From Stenotrophomonas humi (lineage in GTDB: Bacteria > Pseudomonadota > Gammaproteobacteria > Xanthomonadales > Xanthomonadaceae): a stretch of 60,565 nt of DNA. Positions 17,253 to 25,999 of this stretch are shown one piece after another. The notes below the pieces were generated by a model that searched no databases, was not told the DNA's origin, and saw only the letters and a program-made list of their open reading frames with translations. The stretch's first letter is position 1. Each line of letters opens with the position of its first letter. The DNA lies in assembly GCF_001431415.1 (NCBI RefSeq), contig NZ_LDJI01000050.1, positions 1 to 60,565 on the forward strand, written 5' to 3'. The translations under genes and the position numbers were made by a program.

Positions 17253-18788
17253 ATGAATCACCGTATCCACTCCAAGATTTTTGGCCTGCTGGCGATGACC
17301 TTGCCATTGGCGGCGTGCGCCCAGACCACGGCGCCCAACCCCAGTGCACCGGCCGAGCAGGCTGCCGCCGCGCGACCGGCGGCGCCTGCGCCCCAGCTGG
17401 TCAGTGGCCTGCCTGATTTCACCCAGCTCGTCGACCAGGTCGGTCCGGGCGTGGTGAACGTGGAAACCATCATCGGTGCGCGCCGCGATCCACGCATGGC
17501 CAGTAATCCGGACATGGACCAGATGCCGGAGTTCTTCCGCCGCTTCTTCGGGCCGGATTTCCCCGGGCCGGGACAGCAGGGCCCCGGCCCGCGTGGCCAG
17601 GACAATGGTCCGCGCGGTCGTGGCATGGGCTCGGGCTTCATCATTTCCAACGACGGCTATGTGCTGACCAATCACCATGTCGTCGATGGCGCCGAGTCGG
17701 TCAAGGTCAAGCTCAGCGACCGTCGTGAGTTCACCGCCAAGGTGGTCGGCAGCGATGCGCAGTACGACGTGGCGTTGCTGAAGATCGACGGCAAGAACTT
17801 GCCGACCGTGCGCGTGGGTGACTCCAACACGCTCAAGCCGGGCCAGTGGGTATTGGCGATCGGTTCTCCGTTTGGCTTGGACCACTCGGTCACTGCCGGC
17901 ATCGTCAGCGCCACCGGTCGCAGCAACCCGTATGCCGATCAGCGCTATGTGCCCTTCATCCAGACCGACGTGGCGATCAACCAGGGCAATTCCGGTGGCC
18001 CGCTGTTGAACACCCGCGGTGAAGTGGTCGGCATCAACTCGCAGATCTTCTCCGCTTCGGGCGGCTACATGGGCATCAGCTTTGCCATTCCGATCGATCT
18101 GGCGATGAATGCCGTGGATCAGATCAAGAAGACCGGCAAGGTCAGCCGTGGCCAGCTGGGGGTGATGGTTGGCGCGATCACCGCGGATGCCGCGGAAGGG
18201 CTGAAGCTGCCTGATGGGCGCGGTGCGCTGGTCAATCAGATGGTTCCGGACAGTTCGGCTGCCAAGGCCGGTATCGAGGTGGGTGACGTGATCCGCTCGG
18301 TCAATGGCACCGAGATCAACTCTTCCAGCGAGCTGCCGCCGCTGATCGGCGCCATGCCGCCGGGCAGCAAGGTGCGTCTGGGCATCGTGCGTGACGGCCG
18401 GGCGCGGGACATCACCGTGACCCTGAGCGAGCTGGCCGAGGACGCGCAGCGTGGCGGCAACACCGCCGAGGGCGCCGACGCGGGCAAGTCGCAGACCGGT
18501 GCCAATGCCCTGCTGGGCCTGGAGCTGGCCGACCTGACCGCCGCGGAGCGCCGTCAGTTGGGGCTCGGGGCGGGCGAGGGCGTGCGCATTACCGGTGTGA
18601 ACAGCCAGGCGGCCCGCGAGGCGCGGCTGGCCCCGGGCGTGGTGGTGATGCAGGTGGGGCGTACCCCGGTCGGCAGCGTTGCCGCGCTGAATCGCGAACT
18701 GGCCGGCGTCAAGAAGGGCGATGTGGTGATGTTGCTGGTCCGCAGCGGCGCCAACAGCGCCTTCGTGGCCCTGCGCGCAGGCGATTGA
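17253..18788 (+). CDS. mucD: DegP/MucD-family periplasmic serine protease, predicted lipoprotein
   Basis: A 511-residue HtrA protease. The signal ends with a good lipobox LAAC (Cys22), predicting a lipid-anchored enzyme. After a Pro/Gly-rich linker the trypsin-like domain carries His142 (TNHHVVDG), Asp172 (YDVALLKID) and Ser247 (GNSGGPLLN), then two PDZ domains (about 300-390 and 415-505). I chose the ATG at 17253, preceded by CCGGAGG; upstream TTG codons in frame are less likely. It degrades or refolds misfolded envelope proteins and lies third after rpoE and rseA, as in other xanthomonads, so it is probably both a target and a modulator of sigma-E. Confidence 0.93.
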   Translation: MNHRIHSKIFGLLAMTLPLAACAQTTAPNPSAPAEQAAAARPAAPAPQLVSGLPDFTQLVDQVGPGVVNVETIIGARRDPRMASNPDMDQMPEFFRRFFGPDFPGPGQQGPGPRGQDNGPRGRGMGSGFIISNDGYVLTNHHVVDGAESVKVKLSDRREFTAKVVGSDAQYDVALLKIDGKNLPTVRVGDSNTLKPGQWVLAIGSPFGLDHSVTAGIVSATGRSNPYADQRYVPFIQTDVAINQGNSGGPLLNTRGEVVGINSQIFSASGGYMGISFAIPIDLAMNAVDQIKKTGKVSRGQLGVMVGAITADAAEGLKLPDGRGALVNQMVPDSSAAKAGIEVGDVIRSVNGTEINSSSELPPLIGAMPPGSKVRLGIVRDGRARDITVTLSELAEDAQRGGNTAEGADAGKSQTGANALLGLELADLTAAERRQLGLGAGEGVRITGVNSQAAREARLAPGVVVMQVGRTPVGSVAALNRELAGVKKGDVVMLLVRSGANSAFVALRAGD

Positions 18789-18814
18789 TCCGCTGAAAGC
18801 CTGCTGTAGCAACG

Positions 18815-18842
18815 GGAGCCGCCTTCGGGCGGCTCCTTTCGT
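18815..18842 (+). terminator. Intrinsic terminator after mucD
   Basis: A perfect 9-bp GC stem (18815-18823 with 18828-18836, TTCG loop) followed by TTTCGTT. It closes the rpoE-rseA-mucD unit and separates it from lepA. Confidence 0.8.
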
Positions 18843-18885
18843 TCAGCTCCGCACAACGCCTGTGCGGGGCTGTGTCCGGGCATGC

Positions 18886-18891
18886 GATAAT
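18886..18891 (+). promoter_or_regulatory. Candidate -10 box of the lepA promoter
   Basis: GATAAT lies 41 bp upstream of the chosen lepA start and just beyond the mucD terminator. No good -35 is seen at 17 bp, so the assignment is tentative. Confidence 0.35.
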
Positions 18892-18931
18892 GCCCCGTTA
18901 TCCTGTCGACGCCGCGCCGCCGCCGCTACCT

Positions 18932-20737
18932 ATGCCCCACGATTCAATGCGGATGATCCGCAACTTCTCCATCATCGCCCACGTCGACCACGGCAAGTCC
19001 ACGCTTGCCGACCGCATCATCCAGTTATGCGGCGGTTTGAGCGCGCGCGAAATGGAAGCGCAGGTGCTCGACAACAATCCCATCGAACGCGAACGTGGCA
19101 TCACGATCAAGTCGCAGTCGGTGTCGGTGCCGTATACGGCCCGCAACGGTCAGACCTATTTCCTGAACTTCATTGACACCCCCGGGCACGTCGACTTCTC
19201 CTATGAAGTCAGTCGTTCGCTGGCCGCCTGCGAAGGTGCGCTGCTGGTGGTCGATGCTGCACAGGGCGTGGAAGCGCAGTCGGTCGCCAACTGCTACACG
19301 GCCATCGAACAGGGACTGGAAGTGGTCCCGGTGCTGAACAAGATCGATCTGCCGACCGCCGATATCGACCGCGCCAAGGCCGAGATCGAAGCGGTGATCG
19401 GTATCGATGCCTCCGACGCGGTGGCAGTCAGCGCCAAGACCGGCCTGAACATGGAAGAGGTGCTGGAAGCCATCGTGCACCGCATCCCGGCCCCGGTCGA
19501 CCGTGGCAGCAACAAGCTGCAGGCGCTGATCATCGACTCGTGGTTCGACAATTATCTCGGCGTGGTCTCGCTGGTGCGGGTGATGCAGGGTGAGATCAAG
19601 CCCGGCGACAAGATCCAGGTCATGTCCACCGGCCGCTGGCATCTGGTCGACAAGGTCGGCGTGTTCACCCCCAAGCGCAAGGAAATGCCGGCGCTGCGTG
19701 CCGGTGAAGTGGGTTGGATCAATGCCAGCATCAAGGACGTCCACGGCGCACCGGTCGGCGATACGCTGACCCTGCTGGCCGACCCGGCGTCCGAGCCGCT
19801 GCCTGGCTTCCAGGAAATGCAGCCGCGCGTGTTCGCCGGCCTGTTCCCGGTGGATGCCGAGGACTACCCGGACCTGCGCGAAGCGCTGGACAAGCTGCGC
19901 CTGAACGATGCCGCGCTGCGTTTCGAGCCGGAAAGCTCCGAAGCGATGGGCTTCGGCTTCCGCTGCGGCTTCCTCGGCATGCTGCACATGGAAATCGTGC
20001 AGGAGCGCCTGGAGCGTGAGTACAACCTCGATCTGATCAGCACCGCGCCGACGGTGATCTACGAGGTGCTCAAGAGCGACGGCAGCATCGTGATGATGGA
20101 CAACCCGGCCAAGCTGCCGCCGATCAATACGATCGAAGAAATCCGCGAGCCGATCATCCGCGCCAACATCCTCACCCCCGAGGAGTACATCGGCAGCATC
20201 ATCAAGCTGTGCGAAGAGAAGCGTGGCAGCCAGATCGGCATCAACTACATGGGCAGCCAGGTGCAGATCAGCTATGAGCTGCCGATGGCCGAAGTGGTGT
20301 TGGACTTCTTCGACAAGCTCAAGTCGGTCAGCCGTGGCTATGCCTCGCTGGAATACCACTTCGTGCGTTTCGAGGCGGGCCCGTTTGCACGTCTGGATGT
20401 ACTGATCAACGGCGACAAGGTCGATGCACTGTCGCTGATCGTCCACCGCAGCCACGCCGACCGGCGCGGTCGCGAGTTGTGCGAAAAGATGAAGGATCTG
20501 ATTCCGCGGCAGATGTTCGACGTGGCCATCCAGGCCGCCGTCGGTGCGCAGATCATCGCCCGGACCACGGTCAAGGCGATGCGCAAGAACGTGTTGGCCA
20601 AGTGCTATGGTGGCGACATTTCGCGCAAGAAAAAGCTGTTGGAAAAGCAGAAGGAAGGCAAGAAGCGGATGAAGCAGGTGGGCCGCGTGGAAATCCCGCA
20701 GGAGGCCTTCCTCGCCGTGCTGCAGATGGACAAGTAA
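18932..20737 (+). CDS. lepA: Elongation factor 4 (LepA) GTPase
   Basis: A 601-residue translational GTPase of full family length. The G1 motif is AHVDHGKS, switch I is RERGITIK, G3 is DTPGH and G4 is NKID; domains II, III and V follow, and the LepA-specific C-terminal domain ends with GGDISRKKKLLEKQKEGKKRMK. It binds ribosomes and back-translocates or helps subunit biogenesis. I chose ATG 18932 (MPHDSMRMIRN) because xanthomonad LepA proteins carry a short extension before the conserved IRNFSIIAH; ATGs at 18947 and 18953 are alternatives, and 18890 would overlap the -10 candidate. lepB follows after 96 bp. Confidence 0.95.
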   Translation: MPHDSMRMIRNFSIIAHVDHGKSTLADRIIQLCGGLSAREMEAQVLDNNPIERERGITIKSQSVSVPYTARNGQTYFLNFIDTPGHVDFSYEVSRSLAACEGALLVVDAAQGVEAQSVANCYTAIEQGLEVVPVLNKIDLPTADIDRAKAEIEAVIGIDASDAVAVSAKTGLNMEEVLEAIVHRIPAPVDRGSNKLQALIIDSWFDNYLGVVSLVRVMQGEIKPGDKIQVMSTGRWHLVDKVGVFTPKRKEMPALRAGEVGWINASIKDVHGAPVGDTLTLLADPASEPLPGFQEMQPRVFAGLFPVDAEDYPDLREALDKLRLNDAALRFEPESSEAMGFGFRCGFLGMLHMEIVQERLEREYNLDLISTAPTVIYEVLKSDGSIVMMDNPAKLPPINTIEEIREPIIRANILTPEEYIGSIIKLCEEKRGSQIGINYMGSQVQISYELPMAEVVLDFFDKLKSVSRGYASLEYHFVRFEAGPFARLDVLINGDKVDALSLIVHRSHADRRGRELCEKMKDLIPRQMFDVAIQAAVGAQIIARTTVKAMRKNVLAKCYGGDISRKKKLLEKQKEGKKRMKQVGRVEIPQEAFLAVLQMDK

Positions 20738-20833
20738 CGGTGGATCGGGAACCGGGATCGGGGATCGGGATGAGCTCGCTTGGGCTCCCATCTCCCCTCC
20801 CGCGCTCCCTTTTCCCATGCCAAAGGAACACGA

Positions 20834-21643
20834 ATGAAATGGTTTGAAATCGCCCTGGTTGTACTGACGCTTGGCTCGGGTCTGGTGCTGTTGTTGGACA
20901 AGCTGTTCCTGGCCAAGCGCCGGGCCGCCAAGGCCAGCCTGCTGGACAGCGAAGAGCCGGTGGTCGTGGATTACTCCCGCGCCTTCTTCCCGGTGCTGGC
21001 GGTGGTGCTGATATTGCGCAGTTTCATCGCCGAGCCGTACAAGATTCCGTCCAGCTCGATGATGCCCAACCTGCTGATCGGCGATTTCATCCTGGTCAAC
21101 AAGTTCTCTTATGGCTTCCGCCTGCCGGTCACCAATACCAAGGTGATTCCCGTGTCCGAGCCGGAACGTGGCGACGTGGTGGTGTTCCAGTTCCCTGGCC
21201 ATCCGGGCCAACCGGAAGACCCGCAGATCGGTGAGAACTTCATCAAGCGCGTGATCGGCCTGCCGGGTGACCACATCAGCTTCCATGGCGATGCGGTGTC
21301 CATCAATGGCCAGCCGGTGTCCTATGAAGTGAAGGGCGAGTACCTGTTCGACGGCAAGCAGACCGGGCAGACCTTGCTGACCGAGAACCTGCCGGGCCGT
21401 ACCCACACCGTGCTGGAGCAGCTGGGTGTGGCCGACCCGCGCGGACAGGGTGAGTGGGAGGTGCCGCAGGGCCATTACCTGGTCATGGGCGACAACCGCG
21501 ACAACAGCGACGATGGCCGTTTCTGGGGTGTGCTGCCCGAGCAGAACCTGCGTGGCAAGGCATTCCTGATCTGGCTCAACTGCAGCGGCTGGTTCTGCAA
21601 GAACAGCTTTGAGCCGTCCCGCATCGGTAACCGTATTCAATAA
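20834..21643 (+). CDS. lepB: Signal peptidase I (LepB), first copy
   Basis: A 269-residue membrane protease with two N-terminal hydrophobic segments (about 4-22 and 50-64). The catalytic Ser75 lies in IPSSSMMPNL and Lys138 in NFIKRVIGLPGD, followed by the GDNRDNSDDGRFWG box. It cleaves signal peptides of exported preproteins on the periplasmic face. AAAGGA precedes the ATG. It is separated from lepA by 96 bp and from a second signal-peptidase gene by only 5 bp, so the pair is surely co-transcribed. Confidence 0.94.
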   Translation: MKWFEIALVVLTLGSGLVLLLDKLFLAKRRAAKASLLDSEEPVVVDYSRAFFPVLAVVLILRSFIAEPYKIPSSSMMPNLLIGDFILVNKFSYGFRLPVTNTKVIPVSEPERGDVVVFQFPGHPGQPEDPQIGENFIKRVIGLPGDHISFHGDAVSINGQPVSYEVKGEYLFDGKQTGQTLLTENLPGRTHTVLEQLGVADPRGQGEWEVPQGHYLVMGDNRDNSDDGRFWGVLPEQNLRGKAFLIWLNCSGWFCKNSFEPSRIGNRIQ

Positions 21644-21648
21644 TCGGC

Positions 21649-22317
21649 ATGCAGCAGCCTGCCCAGCGCCCGCGTGTCAGCGGATGGAAGCGGTTGTTGC
21701 TGCTCCTGTTGGTGCTTTGTGCCGGACTGGCGATGCTGGCGGTGTTGGGGCTGGGGGTTGTCTGGAAGCTCTACCGGATGCCAGCCAGCTCCATGGCGCC
21801 CACGCTGGATGCCGGGGCGCTGGTCATGGTGGACCGGCTGGCCTACGTCCGCGCGCCGGTGGCCCGTGGTGACGTGGTGGTCTTCACGCCGCCGCATGCC
21901 TCCGGGCAAGTCTGGGCCAAGCGGGTGATCGGCCTGCCGGGTGACCGGATCGCCTTTCATGGTGACGTGTTGTCCATCAACGGCCTGCCGGTGCAGTACG
22001 ACGACCTTGGCCCCGTGGTTCCAGGCTCGGACATCCGCCGGTTGACCGAACGGCTGCCGGGGCGTACCCATACGGTGCTGGAAACGCGGGACGCTGCTGG
22101 CCCCGGAGGACAGGGGGAGTGGACGGTGCCGCTGGGCCGGTACTTCGTGATGGGTGACAATCGCGACAACAGCGATGACAGCCGCTTCTGGTCGCCGGAA
22201 ACCTTCCTGCCCCATGAAAACGTCCTGGGCAGGGCGGTGCGGGCCTGGAATCCCTGTGCAGCGCCGCGCTGCGATGATGGTTCCGAGCCGACCCTGCTGG
22301 GGGAGCATATTCAATGA
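21649..22317 (+). CDS. Second, smaller signal peptidase I paralogue (S26)
   Basis: A 222-residue protein with one N-terminal transmembrane helix (about 14-38) and all S26 boxes: Ser48 in MPASSMAPTL, Lys91 in WAKRVIGLPGD, and MGDNRDNSDDSRFW. Several segments (RVIGLPGD, LPGRTHTVLE, GDNRDNSDD) repeat almost exactly in the neighbouring lepB, so this is a tandem duplicate that has lost one transmembrane segment and the long beta insert. Both catalytic residues are kept, so it is probably active, perhaps on a subset of preproteins. The ATG is 5 bp after the lepB stop. Confidence 0.9.
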   Translation: MQQPAQRPRVSGWKRLLLLLLVLCAGLAMLAVLGLGVVWKLYRMPASSMAPTLDAGALVMVDRLAYVRAPVARGDVVVFTPPHASGQVWAKRVIGLPGDRIAFHGDVLSINGLPVQYDDLGPVVPGSDIRRLTERLPGRTHTVLETRDAAGPGGQGEWTVPLGRYFVMGDNRDNSDDSRFWSPETFLPHENVLGRAVRAWNPCAAPRCDDGSEPTLLGEHIQ

Positions 22318-22345
22318 TCAACAACGTGTATCTGGGGAGATCGCA

Positions 22346-22723
22346 ATGAAGTACAAGCAACATGGCATGACCTTGACCTCGTTCCTGGCGGTGCTGGCAG
22401 TGGTCGGGTTTGCGCTTTACATCGGCATGAAGCTGTTCCCGATGTATCAGGAGTTCTATGCGGTCAAGACCTCGATGAAGGCCCTGGCCAACGAGTCCGG
22501 CAGTGCTGACATGGCACCGGCCAAGGCGCAGGAGCTTTTCTTCAAGCGCATGGACATGAATTACTCCGAAAGCGTCAAGCGTGACGACATCAAGTTCGAG
22601 CGCATCGACGGCGGTTGGCGCATGAATGTCAGTTACGAAGTACGTCGCCCGCTGGTCGGCAATCTCGATATCGTCGGCCGTTTTGAAAACTCACAGGATC
22701 TGACTTCGCGCAGTGTTGAATAA
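22346..22723 (+). CDS. DUF4845 small membrane protein
   Basis: A 125-residue protein with an N-terminal MKYKQHGMTLTSFLAVLAVVGF segment, a short basic start and one transmembrane helix that looks like a pilin leader, followed by about 95 residues on the far side of the membrane. This matches the DUF4845 family, usually found between lepB and rnc in gamma- and betaproteobacteria. Function is not known; the position suggests a link with secretion or with lepB. A GGGGAG ribosome site precedes the ATG. Its 3' end overlaps the rnc start by 11 bp. Confidence 0.85.
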   Translation: MKYKQHGMTLTSFLAVLAVVGFALYIGMKLFPMYQEFYAVKTSMKALANESGSADMAPAKAQELFFKRMDMNYSESVKRDDIKFERIDGGWRMNVSYEVRRPLVGNLDIVGRFENSQDLTSRSVE

Positions 22724-23390
22724 GACGTTCCAACGGGGTGACCTGATCGGTCACCCATTCAAGGACCAGGATCTGCTCAAGCAGGCCCTGACCCATCGCA
22801 GTGCCGGCGCTCCGCACAACGAGCGCTTGGAATTTCTGGGTGACAGCATCGTCAACATGCTCATCGCCGAGGCGCTGTTCAGCCGTTGGCCCAAGGCTGA
22901 CGAGGGCGCGTTGACCCGTGCCCGCGCCATGCTGGTCTGTGAAGGTGCGCTGGCGGTCATCGCGCGTACCCTGCAGCTGGGCGAGCGCTTGACGCTGGGG
23001 CCGGGTGAAATGAAATCCGGCGGTCATCGCCGTGACTCGATCCTGGCCGACACCGTGGAAGCGGTGGTTGCGGCCATCTACCTGGACGTCGGCTTTGACG
23101 CCTGCCGCGCGCGGGTGTTGCCTTGGTTCGAGGAATCACTGGCCGCCGTGCCGGTGGGCAAGCCCGAAAAAGACCCCAAGACACGCCTGCAGGAGTGGTT
23201 GCAGGCCAGGCAGAAGGGGCTGCCGGTGTACGAGCTGGTATCGGAAACCGGCGACGACCACGCCAAGCACTTCCAGGTGCGTTGCCGCGTGGCAGACCCT
23301 GCCGTGGCTACCGAGGGCGAAGGTACTTCGCGCCGGTTGGCTGAACAACAAGCGGCTGCGGCCGCAATTGCGCAATTGGAATCCAAGTGA
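22713..23390 (+). CDS. rnc: Ribonuclease III
   Basis: A 225-residue dsRNA endonuclease. The signature NERLEFLGDS (residues about 37-46) and the acidic pair in DTVEAVVAAIYLD form the catalytic metal site; a dsRNA-binding domain occupies about 152-225 with the RRLAEQQAAAAAI helix. It processes rRNA precursors and structured mRNAs. The start is a GTG at 22713 inside the upstream gene; TTG at 22716 is possible. Its stop overlaps the era start by 4 bp (GTGA), the conserved rnc-era coupling. Confidence 0.94.
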   Translation: MLNKTFQRGDLIGHPFKDQDLLKQALTHRSAGAPHNERLEFLGDSIVNMLIAEALFSRWPKADEGALTRARAMLVCEGALAVIARTLQLGERLTLGPGEMKSGGHRRDSILADTVEAVVAAIYLDVGFDACRARVLPWFEESLAAVPVGKPEKDPKTRLQEWLQARQKGLPVYELVSETGDDHAKHFQVRCRVADPAVATEGEGTSRRLAEQQAAAAAIAQLESK

Positions 23391-24286
23391 ACGACACCTC
23401 CCCCCATCGTTGTGGCAGCGTCGCTGTCATTGGCCGCCCGAATGTCGGCAAATCGACGCTGACCAATGCGTTGGTTGGCGCCAAGGTCAGCATCGTCTCC
23501 AACCGTCCGCAGACCACGCGTCACCGTCTGCTGGGCATCGCCACGTATCCGGAAGGCCAGCTGGTGCTGGTTGATACACCCGGCCTGCACCGCCAGCAGA
23601 AGCGGGCGATGAACCGGGTGATGAACCGTGCCGCGCGCGGCTCGCTGGAAGGTGTCGACGCTGGTTTGCTGGTGATCGAAGCCGGTCGCTGGGACGAAGA
23701 AGACACGCTGGCGTTCAATGTGCTGCGCGATGCCAATATTCCGGTGGTGCTGGTGGTCAACAAGGTTGACCGGCTCAAGGACAAAGGCGCATTGCTGCCG
23801 TTCCTGCAGGAAATCACCGTCGGCCGTGAGTTCGCCGCCGTGCACCCGATTTCCGCGCTCAAGCGCAATGGTCTGGAATCGCTGGTCCGTGACCTGATCG
23901 GCCTGGTGCCGGAGGCGCCGCCGATGTTCGGCGAAGACGAAATCACCGACCGCAGCCAGCGCTTCCTCGCCGGTGAACTGGTGCGTGAGCAGTTGATGCG
24001 CCAGCTCGGCGAAGAACTGCCCTATGCCACCACCGTGGAAATCGAACGCTTCGCCGAGGACGGCAACCTGCTGCGCATCGGCGCGGTGATCTGGGTCGAG
24101 CGCGAAGGCCAGAAGGCCATCGTCATCGGCAAGGGCGGCGTTCGTTTGAAGGACATCGGTGCCAAGGCCCGCATGCAGATGGAGCGGCTGTTCGGTGCCA
24201 AGGTCTTCCTGGAAACCTGGGTGCGTGTGCGCGAAGGTTGGTCCGACGACGAAGCAGCGCTGAAGGCGTTCGGTTACGGCGAGTAA
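23387..24286 (+). CDS. era: GTPase Era
   Basis: A 299-residue GTPase with G1 GRPNVGKST, G2 PQTTRHR, G3 DTPG and G4 NKVD, and a C-terminal KH domain (about 205-285, with the GKGGVRLKDIG loop) that binds the 3' end of 16S rRNA. It helps 30S subunit maturation. The GTG start overlaps the rnc stop, so translation is coupled. A 139-bp gap then separates it from recO. Confidence 0.95.
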   Translation: MNDTSPHRCGSVAVIGRPNVGKSTLTNALVGAKVSIVSNRPQTTRHRLLGIATYPEGQLVLVDTPGLHRQQKRAMNRVMNRAARGSLEGVDAGLLVIEAGRWDEEDTLAFNVLRDANIPVVLVVNKVDRLKDKGALLPFLQEITVGREFAAVHPISALKRNGLESLVRDLIGLVPEAPPMFGEDEITDRSQRFLAGELVREQLMRQLGEELPYATTVEIERFAEDGNLLRIGAVIWVEREGQKAIVIGKGGVRLKDIGAKARMQMERLFGAKVFLETWVRVREGWSDDEAALKAFGYGE

Positions 24287-24425
24287 GCACAAGCGGCGGG
24301 AATCCGGGAAAGAGAAATATGGGTGGTGTGCCCCTTGGGTTGCGCTGTCCTGTTCCGGTGTGTGGGTGTTGGCGACTGGCTCGCCGCCCGGACTCATTGC
24401 CGCTCCCCCGTTCCATTGAAGACTC

Positions 24426-25151
24426 ATGCGCCTAGACGACCAGCCTGCCTACGTCCTGCATGCACGCCCATGGCGTGAGACCAGTCTGCTGGTCGAAGTG
24501 CTGACGTGGGAGCACGGTCGCCTAGGTTTGCTGGCGCGGGGCGTGCAAGGGCCCAAGAAACAGGCATTGCGCGCGGCATTGCAGCCGCTGCAGTCCATTC
24601 ATTTCGATGCGGTGATGGGCGGCGAACTGGCACAGCTGCGGCGTGCCGAAAGTCAGGACGTGGCGCCGCGCCTGCACGGCAACGCGATGCTGGCCGGCTT
24701 CTACATGAGCGAACTGGTGATGCGGCTTGCGCCCCGCAACGATCCGTCGCCGGAGCTGTACACGGCTTACGGCACGCTGCGCGATCGTCTGGAGCTGCCA
24801 GGGAATCTGGCATGGTCGCTGCGCTGTTTCGAGCGTGACCTGCTGGAAGCCCTGGGCGTGGGTTTCGATTGGACCTGTGCGGCCGACGGCGAGGCCGTCG
24901 ACCCTGCCGCGCGCTATCAATTGGATCCGACACAGGGGCCGTTGCGTCAGCTCAGCGAACGCAGCAGTGCCGAGCGTCGCGGGCTGGCCACCGGCGCCGC
25001 CTTGCTGGCGCTGGCCGAAGACCGGCTTCCCGCGGCGGCCGACCTGGCCAGCCTGCGCCTGCAGATGCGCGCGGTGTTGCTGCACCATCTGGGCGGGCGC
25101 GGATTGAAGTCCTGGGAAATGCTGGGCGACCTCAGCCGCCCGGCAGAGTGA
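24426..25151 (+). CDS. recO: DNA repair protein RecO
   Basis: A 241-residue RecO: N-terminal OB fold (about 1-78, with AYVLHARPWRETSLLVEVLTWEHGRLGLLARG) followed by a helical domain. It mediates RecA loading on SSB-coated DNA with RecR. The start ATG is unambiguous. It ends the lepA-recO series; pdxJ, which often follows in other gammaproteobacteria, is absent, and the next gene is convergent with only 8 bp between stops. Confidence 0.93.
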   Translation: MRLDDQPAYVLHARPWRETSLLVEVLTWEHGRLGLLARGVQGPKKQALRAALQPLQSIHFDAVMGGELAQLRRAESQDVAPRLHGNAMLAGFYMSELVMRLAPRNDPSPELYTAYGTLRDRLELPGNLAWSLRCFERDLLEALGVGFDWTCAADGEAVDPAARYQLDPTQGPLRQLSERSSAERRGLATGAALLALAEDRLPAAADLASLRLQMRAVLLHHLGGRGLKSWEMLGDLSRPAE

Positions 25152-25159
25152 AAGGCTGC

Positions 25160-25873
25160 TCAGCCGAGCAGTGCGCTTACGGCGGAGTCGAAGTTCTGCC
25201 GGGCGCTGGTCGAGCTGGGGTTGTTATGCAGCTGGCGGACCGAGCGGGCCAGCTTCAACGCGCCGACAAAACCGCAACTGGCTTGCAGCCGGTGCAGCTG
25301 GTTGCGCAGTTCAGCGTCGTCGTGCCGATCCAGCGCACGGCCCACTGCATCGCGCGCGACGGGTAGTTCCGCCAGAAACAGTTCGCGCAGTGCACGCAGA
25401 TGAGCCTGCTGCCCATTCAGTGCGGTGAGAGCGACCGCTTCATCCCAATGGGGTACATCGGTTCCATCGCGGCTGTCGCCGCTTACGGCCGATTTGGCCA
25501 GGGTGCGGCGGATTGCCTTGAGCAGGGTGTCACGGGTCATCGGCTTGATCAGCGTTTCGCTGAAGCCGGCTTGCTGCAGTGCCTGCTGGACCTCGGTGCT
25601 TGCATCGGCCGTATGTGCCAGTGCCGATACGCGCGGGTACTTGGCCCGCAGCCGTTGCAGCAGGGTAGGGCCGTCGCCGTCAGGCAGGTTCACGTCGATC
25701 AACCAGAGATCGTAGTGCGAGGATTCGGCGCGCTGCATCGCACTGGCAAACGAGTCGGCGATATCCACCGTTGCCGGCAGCGATTCCAGTGCGAACTGGA
25801 AGAAACCCTGGCTGGTCATGTCGTCCTCGACCAGTAGCAGGTGCGGGACGGATCCCTGTACGTGCGTATTCAT
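25160..25873 (-). CDS. Response regulator receiver fused to an HPt domain
   Basis: A 237-residue two-domain phosphorelay protein without a DNA-binding output. The receiver (about 10-125) has the acidic pair Glu16/Asp17, phosphoacceptor Asp60 (LIDVNLPDGDG), and Lys110 (LIKP). The C-terminal HPt domain (about 150-235) has the phosphoacceptor His194 in NQLHRLQASCGFVGA. It could pass phosphate from a hybrid kinase to another regulator or act as a phosphate sink. No kinase gene lies in the window, so its partners are unknown. ATG at 25873. Confidence 0.82.
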   Translation of the reverse strand: MNTHVQGSVPHLLLVEDDMTSQGFFQFALESLPATVDIADSFASAMQRAESSHYDLWLIDVNLPDGDGPTLLQRLRAKYPRVSALAHTADASTEVQQALQQAGFSETLIKPMTRDTLLKAIRRTLAKSAVSGDSRDGTDVPHWDEAVALTALNGQQAHLRALRELFLAELPVARDAVGRALDRHDDAELRNQLHRLQASCGFVGALKLARSVRQLHNNPSSTSARQNFDSAVSALLG

Positions 25874-25999
25874 CTGCTGCCTCCATGCCAGCGCGTTTTA
25901 TGCATATTAGCGAGGGGGCCAGCATCTGCAAGCGGCGGAAGAGGTTCTGTCGCGCATCTGCGACAATACGCCCCCTTTTTGCCCGCAGCCTGTTGCCAC

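Noticed and set aside
19025..21640. A long minus-strand open frame of about 870 residues opposite lepA and lepB
   Set aside because: Composition is rich in His, Gln and Arg as expected for antisense reading of GC-rich genes, and lepA and lepB on the plus strand have full family motifs.
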